64,000 nt of DNA from Eremophila alpestris peregrina (Eukaryota; Chordata; Aves; Passeriformes; Alaudidae). The stretch lies in contig WMCF01000015.1 of the NCBI GenBank assembly GCA_009792885.1, forward strand, positions 13,725,667 through 13,789,666, written 5' to 3'. The notes beneath the pieces were generated by a model. The model did no database searches. It was not told the origin of the DNA and saw only the letters and a list, made by a program, of their open reading frames with translations. Each line of letters starts with the position of its first letter. Position 1 is the stretch's first letter. The position numbers were made by a program, and so were the translations under genes. This document shows, in pieces, positions 51,075 through 61,194 of this stretch.

Positions 51075-51140
51075 AGAACATAAGGAATGCATCACTGAAT
51101 TAGACCAAAGGCATGTTTAACCCAGTTCTTGGTTTTGACA
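51075..51140. repeat. Possible fragment of an ancient sauropsid interspersed repeat
   Basis: The run 'aagaacataaggaatgcatc' followed by 'actgaattagaccaaaggc', then 'ccagttcttgg' and 'gacagccaat', is close to an old repeat common in turtles, crocodilians and birds. From memory that repeat reads roughly 'agaacataagaactgcc...gtcagaccaaaggtcc...cccagtatcctg...gacagtggccaat'. I cannot name the family with certainty. The match covers only about 65 bp, so this is a suggestion rather than a firm call. Confidence 0.4.
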
Positions 51141-51590
51141 GCCAATTGCAAAGGCATCAAGAAGACATTAGAAAAGAAAGAAAGAACACCTCAATAGCAA
51201 ACTTTCCCTGATCAAAAGCTTAGGGTCTTCTTCAGGTTCTATCAAGTGCTCATGTTTGGCTTTCTATTACAACTCAAGTAGGCTGCAAGAAATATTTCCC
51301 CCCAAAATGTGCCCTCTGCCCATTACTGTTTAACTCTGGGGTCACCCAGTATCTCCATTGATGAGTTTAATAGTTAAATGATGTGAAAATACCAAATTTG
51401 TTTGTTTAAGTTTCCCAGGCAACTTCAGTGGGTTTTACATTAACTAGTGTCTATTCTCTTTTTTCCATGGATTTCATTTCTTTCTATACCCTTTTCCCCT
51501 GTAGGTCCCTCCCCAGACTGCAGTATTTCCTTCTACAGAATAGCTGGGCCAGACTTTCAACTACCATTGATTGTGCCTGGGAATATTTTC

Positions 51591-51593
<3 letters not shown>

Positions 51594-51658
<65 letters not shown>
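51594..51658. repeat. Poly-T homopolymer, 65 bases
   Basis: An uninterrupted run of 65 T lies between '...attttcgac' and 'gtccaggggtgatg'. Nothing of comparable purity occurs in the rest of the window, where the next T run is 17. It creates apparent open frames with poly-Phe (51428-51670, 51447-51689) and poly-Lys (51484-51687), which are artefacts. It could be slippage expansion, the poly-A tail of a retrocopy on the - strand, or an assembly artefact. Confidence 0.97.
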
Positions 51659-51659
<1 letters not shown>

Positions 51660-52734
51660 TCCAGGGGTGATGATGAACATTATGCATGAGGAAGAACTGT
51701 AAATGATCTGTAACTAAATCCTCACAATCAAGAGTCCTAGAGCCCTACCCATTCAGCTGCAAATTCAGGCACTCTTTCTGCTCTCATTCCTACTCCTGTA
51801 GCTGTTAGACACAAATGTTATAAATGCCAGCAGATTTACCTCTTCACTCTTCTCCAATGCCCCATCTGTTTACTTACAGTTTGCCTGGGGTCTTCCTTTG
51901 GTGTGAAACAAGTTGCTGCTAAATTTGTTTCTTCCTGCTCTTAGCTCTCCTGGTTAAGACCTCAGCAGTGGCACAGGTAAAACTGCATCAAGTTCAGCCC
52001 TCCTCTGGTGTTTTAGACAGCACCAGCTATCTCCAGTATTATATTTCAGATGCTTAAAATACCAGGGCTATGATGAGTCCAGAAGAGCCTGAAGGCCAGC
52101 ACTGAGGGGCTTGGCACTGAGCAATCTTAGTGCAGGACGTTGACTTTGGCTTTGGCAGCAAGCACTCCTGCATGAGAATGCTGCTGTGTATCAGATCAGG
52201 AGCAGAAAGAGCCCTCCAGGAGTGCCTGCTACTGCTTTTTTTTCTATGAGGCAACCTTGATGTGAGTCTCTGTAACAGAAGACTGAATCCAAGTCTACTG
52301 AATTCCAGATTAGTGCTCCAGTCCCGAGGTTATTTCTACCTCCCTGAGCTCTGTATTTTGTGCAAAGTCCATCCTGCCAGCTAGGTGGCTCAGATCATGT
52401 CTGACAGACTGACACGAGGATGCAACTGCCTTTACAAGTCACAGATAGACTGAGATCCACAGCCTCTGGGCATCTGTGCAGGTGGAATTCAAACCATGAA
52501 GGAAAACAGGTGCTTGCAACTTTTCAGAGAGCTAAGCAAACTCAGAGACTGAATCCCTCTGTTAAGAGCTCAGTGCTTAAAGTACAAGTGGCAAGCAGTG
52601 TCAAACAACCATTTATTTTTTTTTCAAAAACTCTCATGAATTTAGGATCGTACTTCTATAAAAGGGGGGTAGGTAGTCTGTCTATACATGTGTACCCATT
52701 TACTGTGCACATAAATCTATTAAATATACATTTT

Positions 52735-52838
52735 TATTTGTGTACATATGGCACATATACATGTACAAGTATATACGTATGCATATGCATATGTGGGCTT
52801 ATGTACGTATATACATTAATATACATGTACATTAATTG
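52735..52838. repeat. Alternating purine-pyrimidine (TA/CA/TG/CG) tract
   Basis: About 100 bp made almost wholly of tg, ta, ca and cg steps: tacatatg, gcacatatacatgtac, atatacgtatgcatatgcat, atgtacgtatatac, atacatgtac. It contains many small palindromes. The + open frame at 52420-52839 ends in a Tyr/Ile/Cys-rich stretch that is just this repeat translated. Confidence 0.8.
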
Positions 52839-53429
52839 AATGGACTTTCTCATTTGGCTATTTAAGGCAAGATTTCTGAACAAAAATTAGTGCCAAAACC
52901 CATTTTGTTTTTTGACTTACTCCCTCTGACTTCTCTTAAAGCTCAAGGCTCAGCCAACAAATATGGTCACAAAACTCTCTATATTCCATTCACAGAAACT
53001 CCTCATCTTCCTGAAGTCTTCATCTGAGCTTTTGCATTTTTCTTTTATTTTTTTTCCTCACTTTTTCTTCAATTTCTCTGCACATATTTTAATGAGTTAT
53101 TATTAGACCTCATTTTTTATCCAGGTTATTCTTCTTGTCTTTTCCAGAATATTTGCATTTGTGGTTCTGATTTCCATCTAACAATGGCAATTTGGGTATA
53201 AACTGTGCAGAAATGAGAGGAGATACTACATTGTCTACTGCCTCATTCCAGTTTTCTAAGCTATGGACTTCATCTCCTTTTGCCCTGGAGGCAGTAAAAA
53301 TAATTAAACCCTTCCCAAGGGAACAGGGGCCATTTTCTAGAAGTGCCTACCTGTTTTCCAAATGCACAATACCTGCAGAGCTGTGCCATTTCACTTAGAC
53401 ACCTACAGTGGGATGCATCAAGCAGGGTT

Positions 53430-53960
53430 TGACAATTTTTAGCTGTCTTGATGACAGTAACTTTTATTCTGAACTGAAATCTTAGACTGAAAACAGGTTT
53501 AATTAAAACAGTGAGAGCTTGTGTGTAAACCAGCCCTGAGGCACCTTCACAGAGCCATATAAATCAGAGCCGTGCAAGACACGTTACGTTCCTGAATGCA
53601 TCTGCCTGTCAGAGGGAGCCCACCCATGCAGGATATCTTGTAGCATTTTATTCAGCCGAGTTTTAAAAGCCCAAATCATTCCGCCATTTATTCCAACTTG
53701 CACAATACACTCAGAGCAAATGCCCTGACTACTTAAGGTCATTTAAAAACCCTGCAGCACTGTACATTAAAGTTGCTACCAGCAGTGTCCTGCTCAATTT
53801 ACAAATAACATAATTGTAGCACTGTATAGATTCTTTTTACAATTTCAGCTTGTTGCAGTGTTTTTATTTATTATGACTGTTATGATTTTATAATAACACT
53901 TTTGTTTTATTTGTGGCTGTTGTGACAGAAGTCTAAATATATTGCATAGGGAAGTAGGTA
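53430..53960. other. Unique block resembling a conserved non-coding element
   Basis: This is non-repetitive DNA with none of the local low-complexity drift. It contains several isolated CpG (gccgtgc, acacgttacgttcc, cagccgag, ttccgcc) in otherwise CpG-poor DNA, a CArG/MEF2-like 'ccatataaatc', repeated TTTATTTA, and HOX/CDX-like 'attttataataac'. That texture (dense AT-rich homeodomain words plus retained CpG) is typical of vertebrate developmental enhancers. Conservation was not tested. No open frame of interest overlaps. Confidence 0.3.
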
Positions 53961-56900
53961 ATATCATTCCTTTGTAAAGGACTTTGTAAAATCTGCTGCC
54001 ATGGCAGTGCAGAGCTAGAACTGAATACTAAGGCAGCAGCACAGTTAGGATCATATTTGCTCTATCTGAACTTCAAGACACCCTAGACCAGGTCATAATG
54101 GACACTTTGAAGTAGCAGCCATGTTTTACTACTGCCATGAATAAACTTAAGCCATTCACACAGAAACACTAGTAACACAGAACAGATGAGAGAGGGGCAG
54201 GCATGATGTTTTCTTTAAATTCATTTGGGGGAACACATCAGAAGTTACCTCCCCATCCCTGAAGAATCAGTATGATCCACTCTCGGCCATCATGTACCTA
54301 ACAGCCATTTGGCTCCCAGGAGATCTGCCAGGTCATCACACAGGTGGGTTTAAGTTCCTCTGAAGCTTCATGGTATCCCTCACCTTTCACTGACACTCAG
54401 ACACAGATAGGGGGAAAAATACAGAAATTAAGAAAGGTGAAAATACCGTAAGATACCTCACCAGGTGCAAGTTCTGCAGGAAGGAAAGAATCTCTGTCTA
54501 GGAACTAGCCTATATTCATGCAATGTACACCATACTCCTGGGTGGACCCCAAATGCTTCTCTACATCCCATTTTCTGGTGCAGATAATAAACATGAAGGT
54601 TTTACTGGTGGACACATTTGTAGCTGTGCGTCAAAGCAGATCTACAGGGCCAAACTGCACCATAACATATTACTTCTCTCATAAGATTGCCACAAGTTTT
54701 AACTCATTTCCACTTGTAAAGCGAAATTTTGGAAAAGCAGCAGTGAAAAAAAAAAAAAGCCATTGATACCACAAGAAAAGAAAAAGTGCTCTGAAAAAAC
54801 ATGGATGTGAAAAGAGCTGTTTCCAGCAATCATGCAGTGCCTCTGCCATTTATCCACTTCTCTGTCTTCCTCTCTTTCAAGAAGCAGGTGCCCAAATAAA
54901 TTGCTCATGTATTCAGATTCCATGTTTCTTTTCAAAATGCTCATCATCAGGCACAAAAAATATAGAAAAGGAGAAAAGAAACCACACCTAGACTTCAGCA
55001 ATGCACTGATGAAAGGCTTTTCCTTGAAAGTCAGACTGGAGATACTGAAGGGGGTAATTTAAAAGAAAAAAAGGTGGGATGTACTTCACAGTCAGGCTCC
55101 AAATAAAAATGGAGTCTGCAAAACCTAAAATGTTGTCATTTTAGTGCATCCTGCAGCCCTGAACAAGCAGAGAAGCCATTTTCCTTGCAAATCCTTAGAG
55201 AGGAAATTATTCTTGCAAATAAACAGTCTCTGAGCCATGGCTTAAGACAGTGTGTAAGAGTGCATACATTTGAGTGCAGTCACTCCAGATTTTGCTTTGC
55301 TTGCATTGTAGCATATTGTGACCTACATTAAATGGTTTCTGTGCACTGACCACAGAAGAAGCAGGCTCCAGTGACAGAGCCAAGCATGCAGACAGCTCAG
55401 TTTCATTAAGAAAGCAGTGCAGAATGCTACAGCTTTGCTGTTTGCCATTTTAGGACAGCAATGTACATCTGCCATGGTACAGACACCACTGGGGAATATC
55501 AGCTGGGTACTGCAGCACTGTGAGAGGGGTCTGTGCTCCTGCCTAAAGTCCCCATCTCAGCTGACTTCCATCCCAAAGATGACAGTGCACCTCGTAGTGC
55601 TATGTGGCAGATCAGATGCCAGTGCCCTGCTGATGTGTCTGCAGTGCTTCCATTTTCCGTGGAAGATTACCCATGGAGGTCAAACATCAAAGGCCCCTCC
55701 ATGTATTTATTGTCCACATCCACAGTGCCTATACGAGAGGCAATAAACCTCTGCACCTAAGCTGGATTCCATGGTTCCAGCTTGAAAATATGTGGGCAAA
55801 ACACCTTCTAACCCCTAAACAGATATCAGGGGGTACATGGCAATAGTAACAACGTCCAGGTGCTAGTCAGCAGAGCTTGTCCTTGGGATTACTGCGAAGA
55901 ATTCTAAATCCCAGTTTTACAGAAAAGGAACCGAGATGGCTAAAGCTAATTGATTTTCCTGCATTGTAGCACAGATATACTAAAAGTGAAATATAGTCTT
56001 TACTATGTATTTTATAATGGAGAGAAATAAAAAATAAGTGAATGTGGACATGAATATATACAGAATAAAGTGCATATATATCTTACAGACATACACGAAC
56101 AAATGAGTAGAAAATAAGCCTGTAAAAGAAGAAATTACTGTGTAAATTTAGAAAATGCCAGCTCTAAAATTCCTCCTGTAACCTTCTAGCACTTTAAAGA
56201 TGCAGTCTTCCATTGCCACAGAAAATACTAGATTTTTCTCAGATGTCAATAATGACTGTAACTAGGAGTAAATATGGCTATAAACACCATATATATGCAA
56301 AGGGTCAGATGTGGTATTGCATAAATAAGTTTAATAATAACTCTGCTTATTCATAAGTACTGACTTTGCAATCTTATTGTTCATTAAATGTGTATGTTAA
56401 ATGCAGACAGGATCACTTTCTGTATTTACACAAATGTACTCACCACTTTTCTGGAATAAGTACCTTTTGGGACAGATTGGAAATACAAAGTCACCAGCAG
56501 CTATGTGATATACAGCTGTTCAGCTGTGTTATTTATCTATGCATAGATCCAAAACCTCCTGGTCTGTGGGATAGTTTTGGGTCACTTTCCTTGTCCAGAT
56601 GGTCCATCTGACATGTCCCTCGTCACACAGGGTACCGTATGCTGGGGTATGCTCCGAGGACTTGGATCAGATGTTATCAAGCCCTCATGTTCAGTTTGCT
56701 TCTGCAAAGTAAAAACAAACACCAGCATGTCCATTTGGACTCAGCTGTGGTATTTCTATTTACCACATCAACTCCAGGCAGCCATCATAATTAGCAACCT
56801 CATGAAGCTTGGGCAGCATTTGGCTTCCCCCTGCCTGTTTGACTCTGAGCAAATGGAAGGACATTTGGTGTAAGTGGAGCAGACGGGCAGCAGCTGGGGA

Positions 56901-59344
56901 GGTGTCTGCATTCCCACCTTCATACAAAGGTTCAAAGCTGCCTTTCTCCACCAGCTCAGTTCCTATGATGACCCTGGACCAGACACAGGGCATCTCTGTG
57001 AATACAACAGTCATAACCCACTCCTCTCTGTGGTATCCAGATTCCTACACTACCATGCTGTGGACACTGTCTGCAATGCCAGACATTTGATTTTACAGTT
57101 TTGTCATTTCTGACCCCTGAAAAAAAAGACTGGTTTGAGCTCACTTTAACCCTGGGAAAATTCGCTTTACTCTGCAGGTGCTTTTTGTCAGCCACTGTAG
57201 ATAGGCAGCAGAGATCTTGATCCGCACAGTGTCGGCTTTCAGGCTAGGAAGGTGCAAAAGGTACCAGCATGCCTTACACAATCAAAACCTCTGGAAGCAG
57301 ATTGTCCTGTTCCAAGGATCCAGTCTTTCTATTGTTCATTACGGTGATTAACTGCACTCCTTTTTCACCAAGGAGAGCATAAAAAGAAAGACTTTGAATT
57401 TGTTGCAAATATAATTTTACATTTAACAAAGCATTGCAAATCAAAGAGTTGTTGCACATCAGTTTGCTGCAAGGGGCAGTTGTGCAATCTAGCACTTGTA
57501 ATGGCTGAGCAATGGAGGGTTTGTAACAGTTGAGAAGACAGCACTCTGTCACCAAAGGTTTAAGTACACCTGATCCTGCCTTACTGCAGATAGTGGTAAT
57601 AAGCGCTTTTTGAGAACCTTTGCAGTCAGACGTTTCAAATATTTTGTCATCTTCCTCTCTGTAGGCTTTGTTTAGCTGATCCTTATGAATTTAGCAGTAA
57701 GTTTCATCTGTGACACCACCTGCCCCTGGTTCCAGAGTACACTTGAAAAACACAATTCAAACTCATCACTAAAATAATGCATCTATCTCCTACGCAGCAT
57801 CAGTGTGAGGAGGAGAAATTCCTAATGAATATAGCCAAATCCCTAGAGGATGTCAGAAACAACACTAGCCCATTTTCCTTCCAAGCCCACATAAAACTGA
57901 TAGGCTATGGTTCTGTAGGGAAGTGGGATGGATTTATCTGTTTAACAAGGACAAGCAGACAGTATAAGGTAGAAAGCAGGAAACAAAATAAGCTTTCAGC
58001 AGTGCAACTTTAGAGAAGTCTGTGCTGTCAGGAACTTGAAGAACAGCATACGGGGACAGCCTCTCCATGATGCTCAGAGAATGGAGTGTTAATGGGAAGA
58101 GTAGTTGCAGCTTGTCAGCTAGTCACTGAGCATTGCGTGTATGAGAGTTGAGGACAGTTTTGCTGATTACAAAATCCACTGTTAACTTTCACCACATAAT
58201 TTTAGAGCAGCATCCCAAATACCACATGGAGCAAGTCCAGCACAACCATACCAAAATATTTTGTAACATATAAAGCCTCCATCTCCCTCATAAAATCCTT
58301 TCCACCACCTCCCACAGTATATGACTACTGATTCTGCAATCAACAGACTGGTCTTGTTTGGCACAACACACTCAAGGATGAGCATTCTTGCTAGGATGCT
58401 GACCTTGAACTGCAGGAAAATAATCATATTTTAGTATTTACATAGACAGATCCTTGCTGGCTAAGGTGAGAAGAACACTGACACTATATGCCTCCTGTCT
58501 CCAGAAGTAACAGGAGAATATGGATAATCCTCCAGCATGTCTTCAAACTGTACAATGAAGTTAAAATTTAATAGCTGTACATCACTGTTTACATAAATCA
58601 CAGGAGTAAATAAACCAGATCTTTCTCCCTTTCTATCTCAGAAGCCAAAAAATTATCACTTATAACTACACCTTCTTTGCAAATCCCATATGCCTTCTCT
58701 CCTCCCACAGTGTGTTTCCTCAGGAATGTCTCTTTCCCCATATTTCTTCAACAGTGCCCCAAGGTAGACTAATTATTTTTCCTCTAAGCAGATGATGATA
58801 TAATGATGGCTTTACTATACATAGAAGTCATTCTGCAATTTCTCTGTCATTTTCAGGATATTAATAATAAAAATACACGCTTCTACTGCAACCACTGCCT
58901 CTTGCCTCTTTTTCAGCCCACTGTGATGACAGGCTGATTTAGATACAATTCCCAGAAAAATGAAAGAGCAAGGAGAAGTTGTAAAATGTAGGTATGAAAT
59001 CTGAAATTTCAGAAATTTTTATGATGACAGTGAGTCCTTGTAGAATAGAAAGACTGAGGTTTCTAGCAGCTGAGATTGCCAGGCAGATGTGAGTTGGCTG
59101 CAGTAATCAACTCACTATGCGTTTGTGGGTCACTGCACATCAAGCCCATAACACTGAAGGTCAAGCCAGGAGGTCAAGTCAGCAAACCAAGGTCAGCATC
59201 AGCAAAATTAGGGACTGCAGTTTAGCTAAAGCAAGGATATAGGACCAGTTTAAATTGCAGGATCACGGGAAAATTCTGTTTGGGAGCAACATCAGGAGGC
59301 TCCTGCACCAAGCACAACCAGCTATGGTGTCAGAGAAAGCTGCT
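53961..59344. other. Non-coding unique DNA
   Basis: Several overlapping frames occur at 55417-55760 and 56366-57195 on both strands. None has splice flanks plus a recognisable peptide, and overlap on both strands argues for chance. Confidence 0.5.
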
Positions 59345-59902
59345 TTATCCAGCCAGATCTTGAAAATTTACAGGGAAGAAACTGTACAGTTTCCCAGGAA
59401 ACCTTTTCCACTGCTGGACTGTCTTTATGGATTCTCCTTACACGCATTTTGAATCCATGTTCTCTCACCACAAGCCTATTTCCTCTCATGCTATCCACAC
59501 ACACCACTATGAAGGGCCTCACAGAGCTCCTCATAGAGCACGTTCTTCAATACCTGACCATCGCAGTGGCCTTGCTCCAGTTTGCAAATGACTTACCTGT
59601 ACTGGGACCCCAAAAGAGGTTGCTGTACCTAGATGTGATCTAATGAGTGCTGAGTAGGGGGAGAAGGACACTCCCCTTAGTTTTTGGAATCCTTCCCTGT
59701 TCATACAGTTGAGGAAATTTTTGCCTTCTGTGCTGTAGGGCTCATGTGCAACCTGCTGTCTGTCAGGTCCTCATTTCATAAGGCTCCTATCAGCCCATTC
59801 CACCAGCCTGCCTCTGTGTATCTCTCTGGCAGCTCTGCCCTTGAGTATATTGACAGGTGCCTCCCAGTCAAGCTTGATGAGCTCATCACCTCCTCTAGAT
59901 AA
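59345..59902 (-). mobile_element. Degenerate CR1 LINE fragment reaching ORF2-side sequence
   Basis: This is an old CR1 copy in reverse orientation. Aligned by eye against typical CR1 order, 'gatcttgaaaatttacagg' corresponds to the 'ctccagggatgg' area and 'ccacaagcctatttcctct' to the 'cctcttgtcct' area. 'ggcctcacagagctcctcat' and 'ttgctccag' correspond to the 'cagccgctcctca...gtgctccag' area, and 'ctgtactgggaccccaaaa' to the 'cttgtactggggaccc' area. 'ctagatgtgatctaatgag' followed by 'tgctgagtaggg' is the 'gtgctgagtagagggg' block. The last part (about 59790-59900) resembles the part of the ORF that codes antisense 'ttggtgtcatctgc'-type sequence. The open frames at 59255-59452, 59449-59643 and 59684-59902 are largely fragments of this element read on the wrong strand. 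Confidence 0.8.
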
Positions 59903-60152
59903 ACTGATAAACATGTTAGTTGGGTCAGAACAGCACAGAACTGATGAACCTCACTGAAGATGTGGTGGTACAAAGGAAGACCACATAGTTCAAGGAACTC
60001 TGAGCATGCCCTGTAAATGATCCACAGCTTGGAAAATTGAGGAACTGCTGTATAATCAAATGACAAGCAAGAAAGTAAAACAGGAAAAAGGGAAGACAGA
60101 AAAAGGGAAAAAAGGAGAGGAAACAACAGCCAAACATTTGAGTGAAGAGCTC

Positions 60153-60184
60153 AGAAATAAAGAAGCAGAAATAAAGAAGCAGAA
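60153..60184. repeat. 14-bp tandem duplication
   Basis: Two exact copies of 'agaaataaagaagc' (60153-60166 and 60167-60180) and the start of a third, inside a purine-rich stretch that runs from about 60062. Confidence 0.95.
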
Positions 60185-60529
60185 CGTATGCTTGAAAAGA
60201 TATTTAGACAGAACAAATAGAAATCTGCCACCATGCCCGGGGGGTTTTGTACCACACCTGATTCAGTTAGCATTAAATCAATGCATATTTTTTCAGCCAC
60301 CATGGCTTAAGTATAGATGTGATCACCAAGCAGACTTTATTACATTTTCCTGAAAGCACTGATGACTTTCATTTGAAGGTCACCTTTTGAATAGTTACAA
60401 AGTAGCATAACAGTAAATGACTTATAAAAATAATGGTCTTGTATATGCAACTTCCTATATTCATACTCATGACAGAACATTTAATCTTGACCAAGAGAAA
60501 ATCCTCCACTGGTCTCAGGTCCATATAAG

Positions 60530-60790
60530 ACATTTTTATTTCATTGACTTTATTAATGTCTGAGTTTGGGTGAGCTCATTATTTGAGGCTCCTTTTATAG
60601 TCAGTAGACAGAAATGATCACATCCAGAGAGTGATTTATTAGAGCAGTCTTAAATGCAAATCTCCTCAGGAGCCTTCAGTTTCTCTGTTCAATTTCAGTG
60701 AAGGGAAGGTCATGTGTCTAGCTCAGACTTGGTTGCCTGACTTGGTGCAGAAAGCGAGAATCCTGCCTCATGTAATTACACAGACCATTG
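60530..60790. other. Unique block with octamer site, possible enhancer
   Basis: It contains a perfect octamer 'atgcaaat' (60654-60661), TCATTATTTG, GTGATTTATTA and 'catgtaattac' within 260 bp of repeat-free sequence. Octamers also occur elsewhere in this AT-rich window (near 9850, 23832, 44774, 49378), so the single word is weak evidence. Confidence 0.2.
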
Positions 60791-60800
60791 GGAATCCCAC

Positions 60801-60838
60801 CTGATCCTTGCTGAGAACAGCTGATCCTTGTGAGAACA
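60801..60838. repeat. 20-bp tandem duplication, one base deleted in copy 2
   Basis: 'ctgatccttgctgagaacag' at 60801-60820 is followed by 'ctgatccttgtgagaaca' at 60821-60838. The second copy lacks one c. Confidence 0.9.
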
Positions 60839-61194
60839 AGACTTTTATTGCATAAGACTATAACAGGACCTAAATCCTCCTGTCCGCTTTTTTTTCATTA
60901 CCTTTGGTTGACAAACACTTCTAATATATTAAGTCTTACAGATAGTGGGGGAAAACTTGAGGAAAGATATTGTTGTGCAAGCAGAGCATTTCAAAAATTA
61001 ACACCAGAGATTTCACTATGGCAAAAAAAAATATCCCTGGCTCTTTGTATCATAGCAACAACTTGCATCCCCTGGCTGTAGAGTGGCAAAAGGAGTGCAA
61101 AAGCATTAAAATCACTCATGAACAACTTCAACATGATTTTCATTCATTTTTGATTCTATGTAAGAAACACCCGTGCAGAGACTGTATCATGTAG

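Noticed and set aside
51428..51689. Poly-Phe and poly-Lys proteins
   Set aside because: Produced by the 65-base T run.
60062..60200. Purine-rich stretch as a retroposed poly-A tail
   Set aside because: Mixed G/A with a 14-bp duplication. No retrocopy body or target-site duplication is visible.
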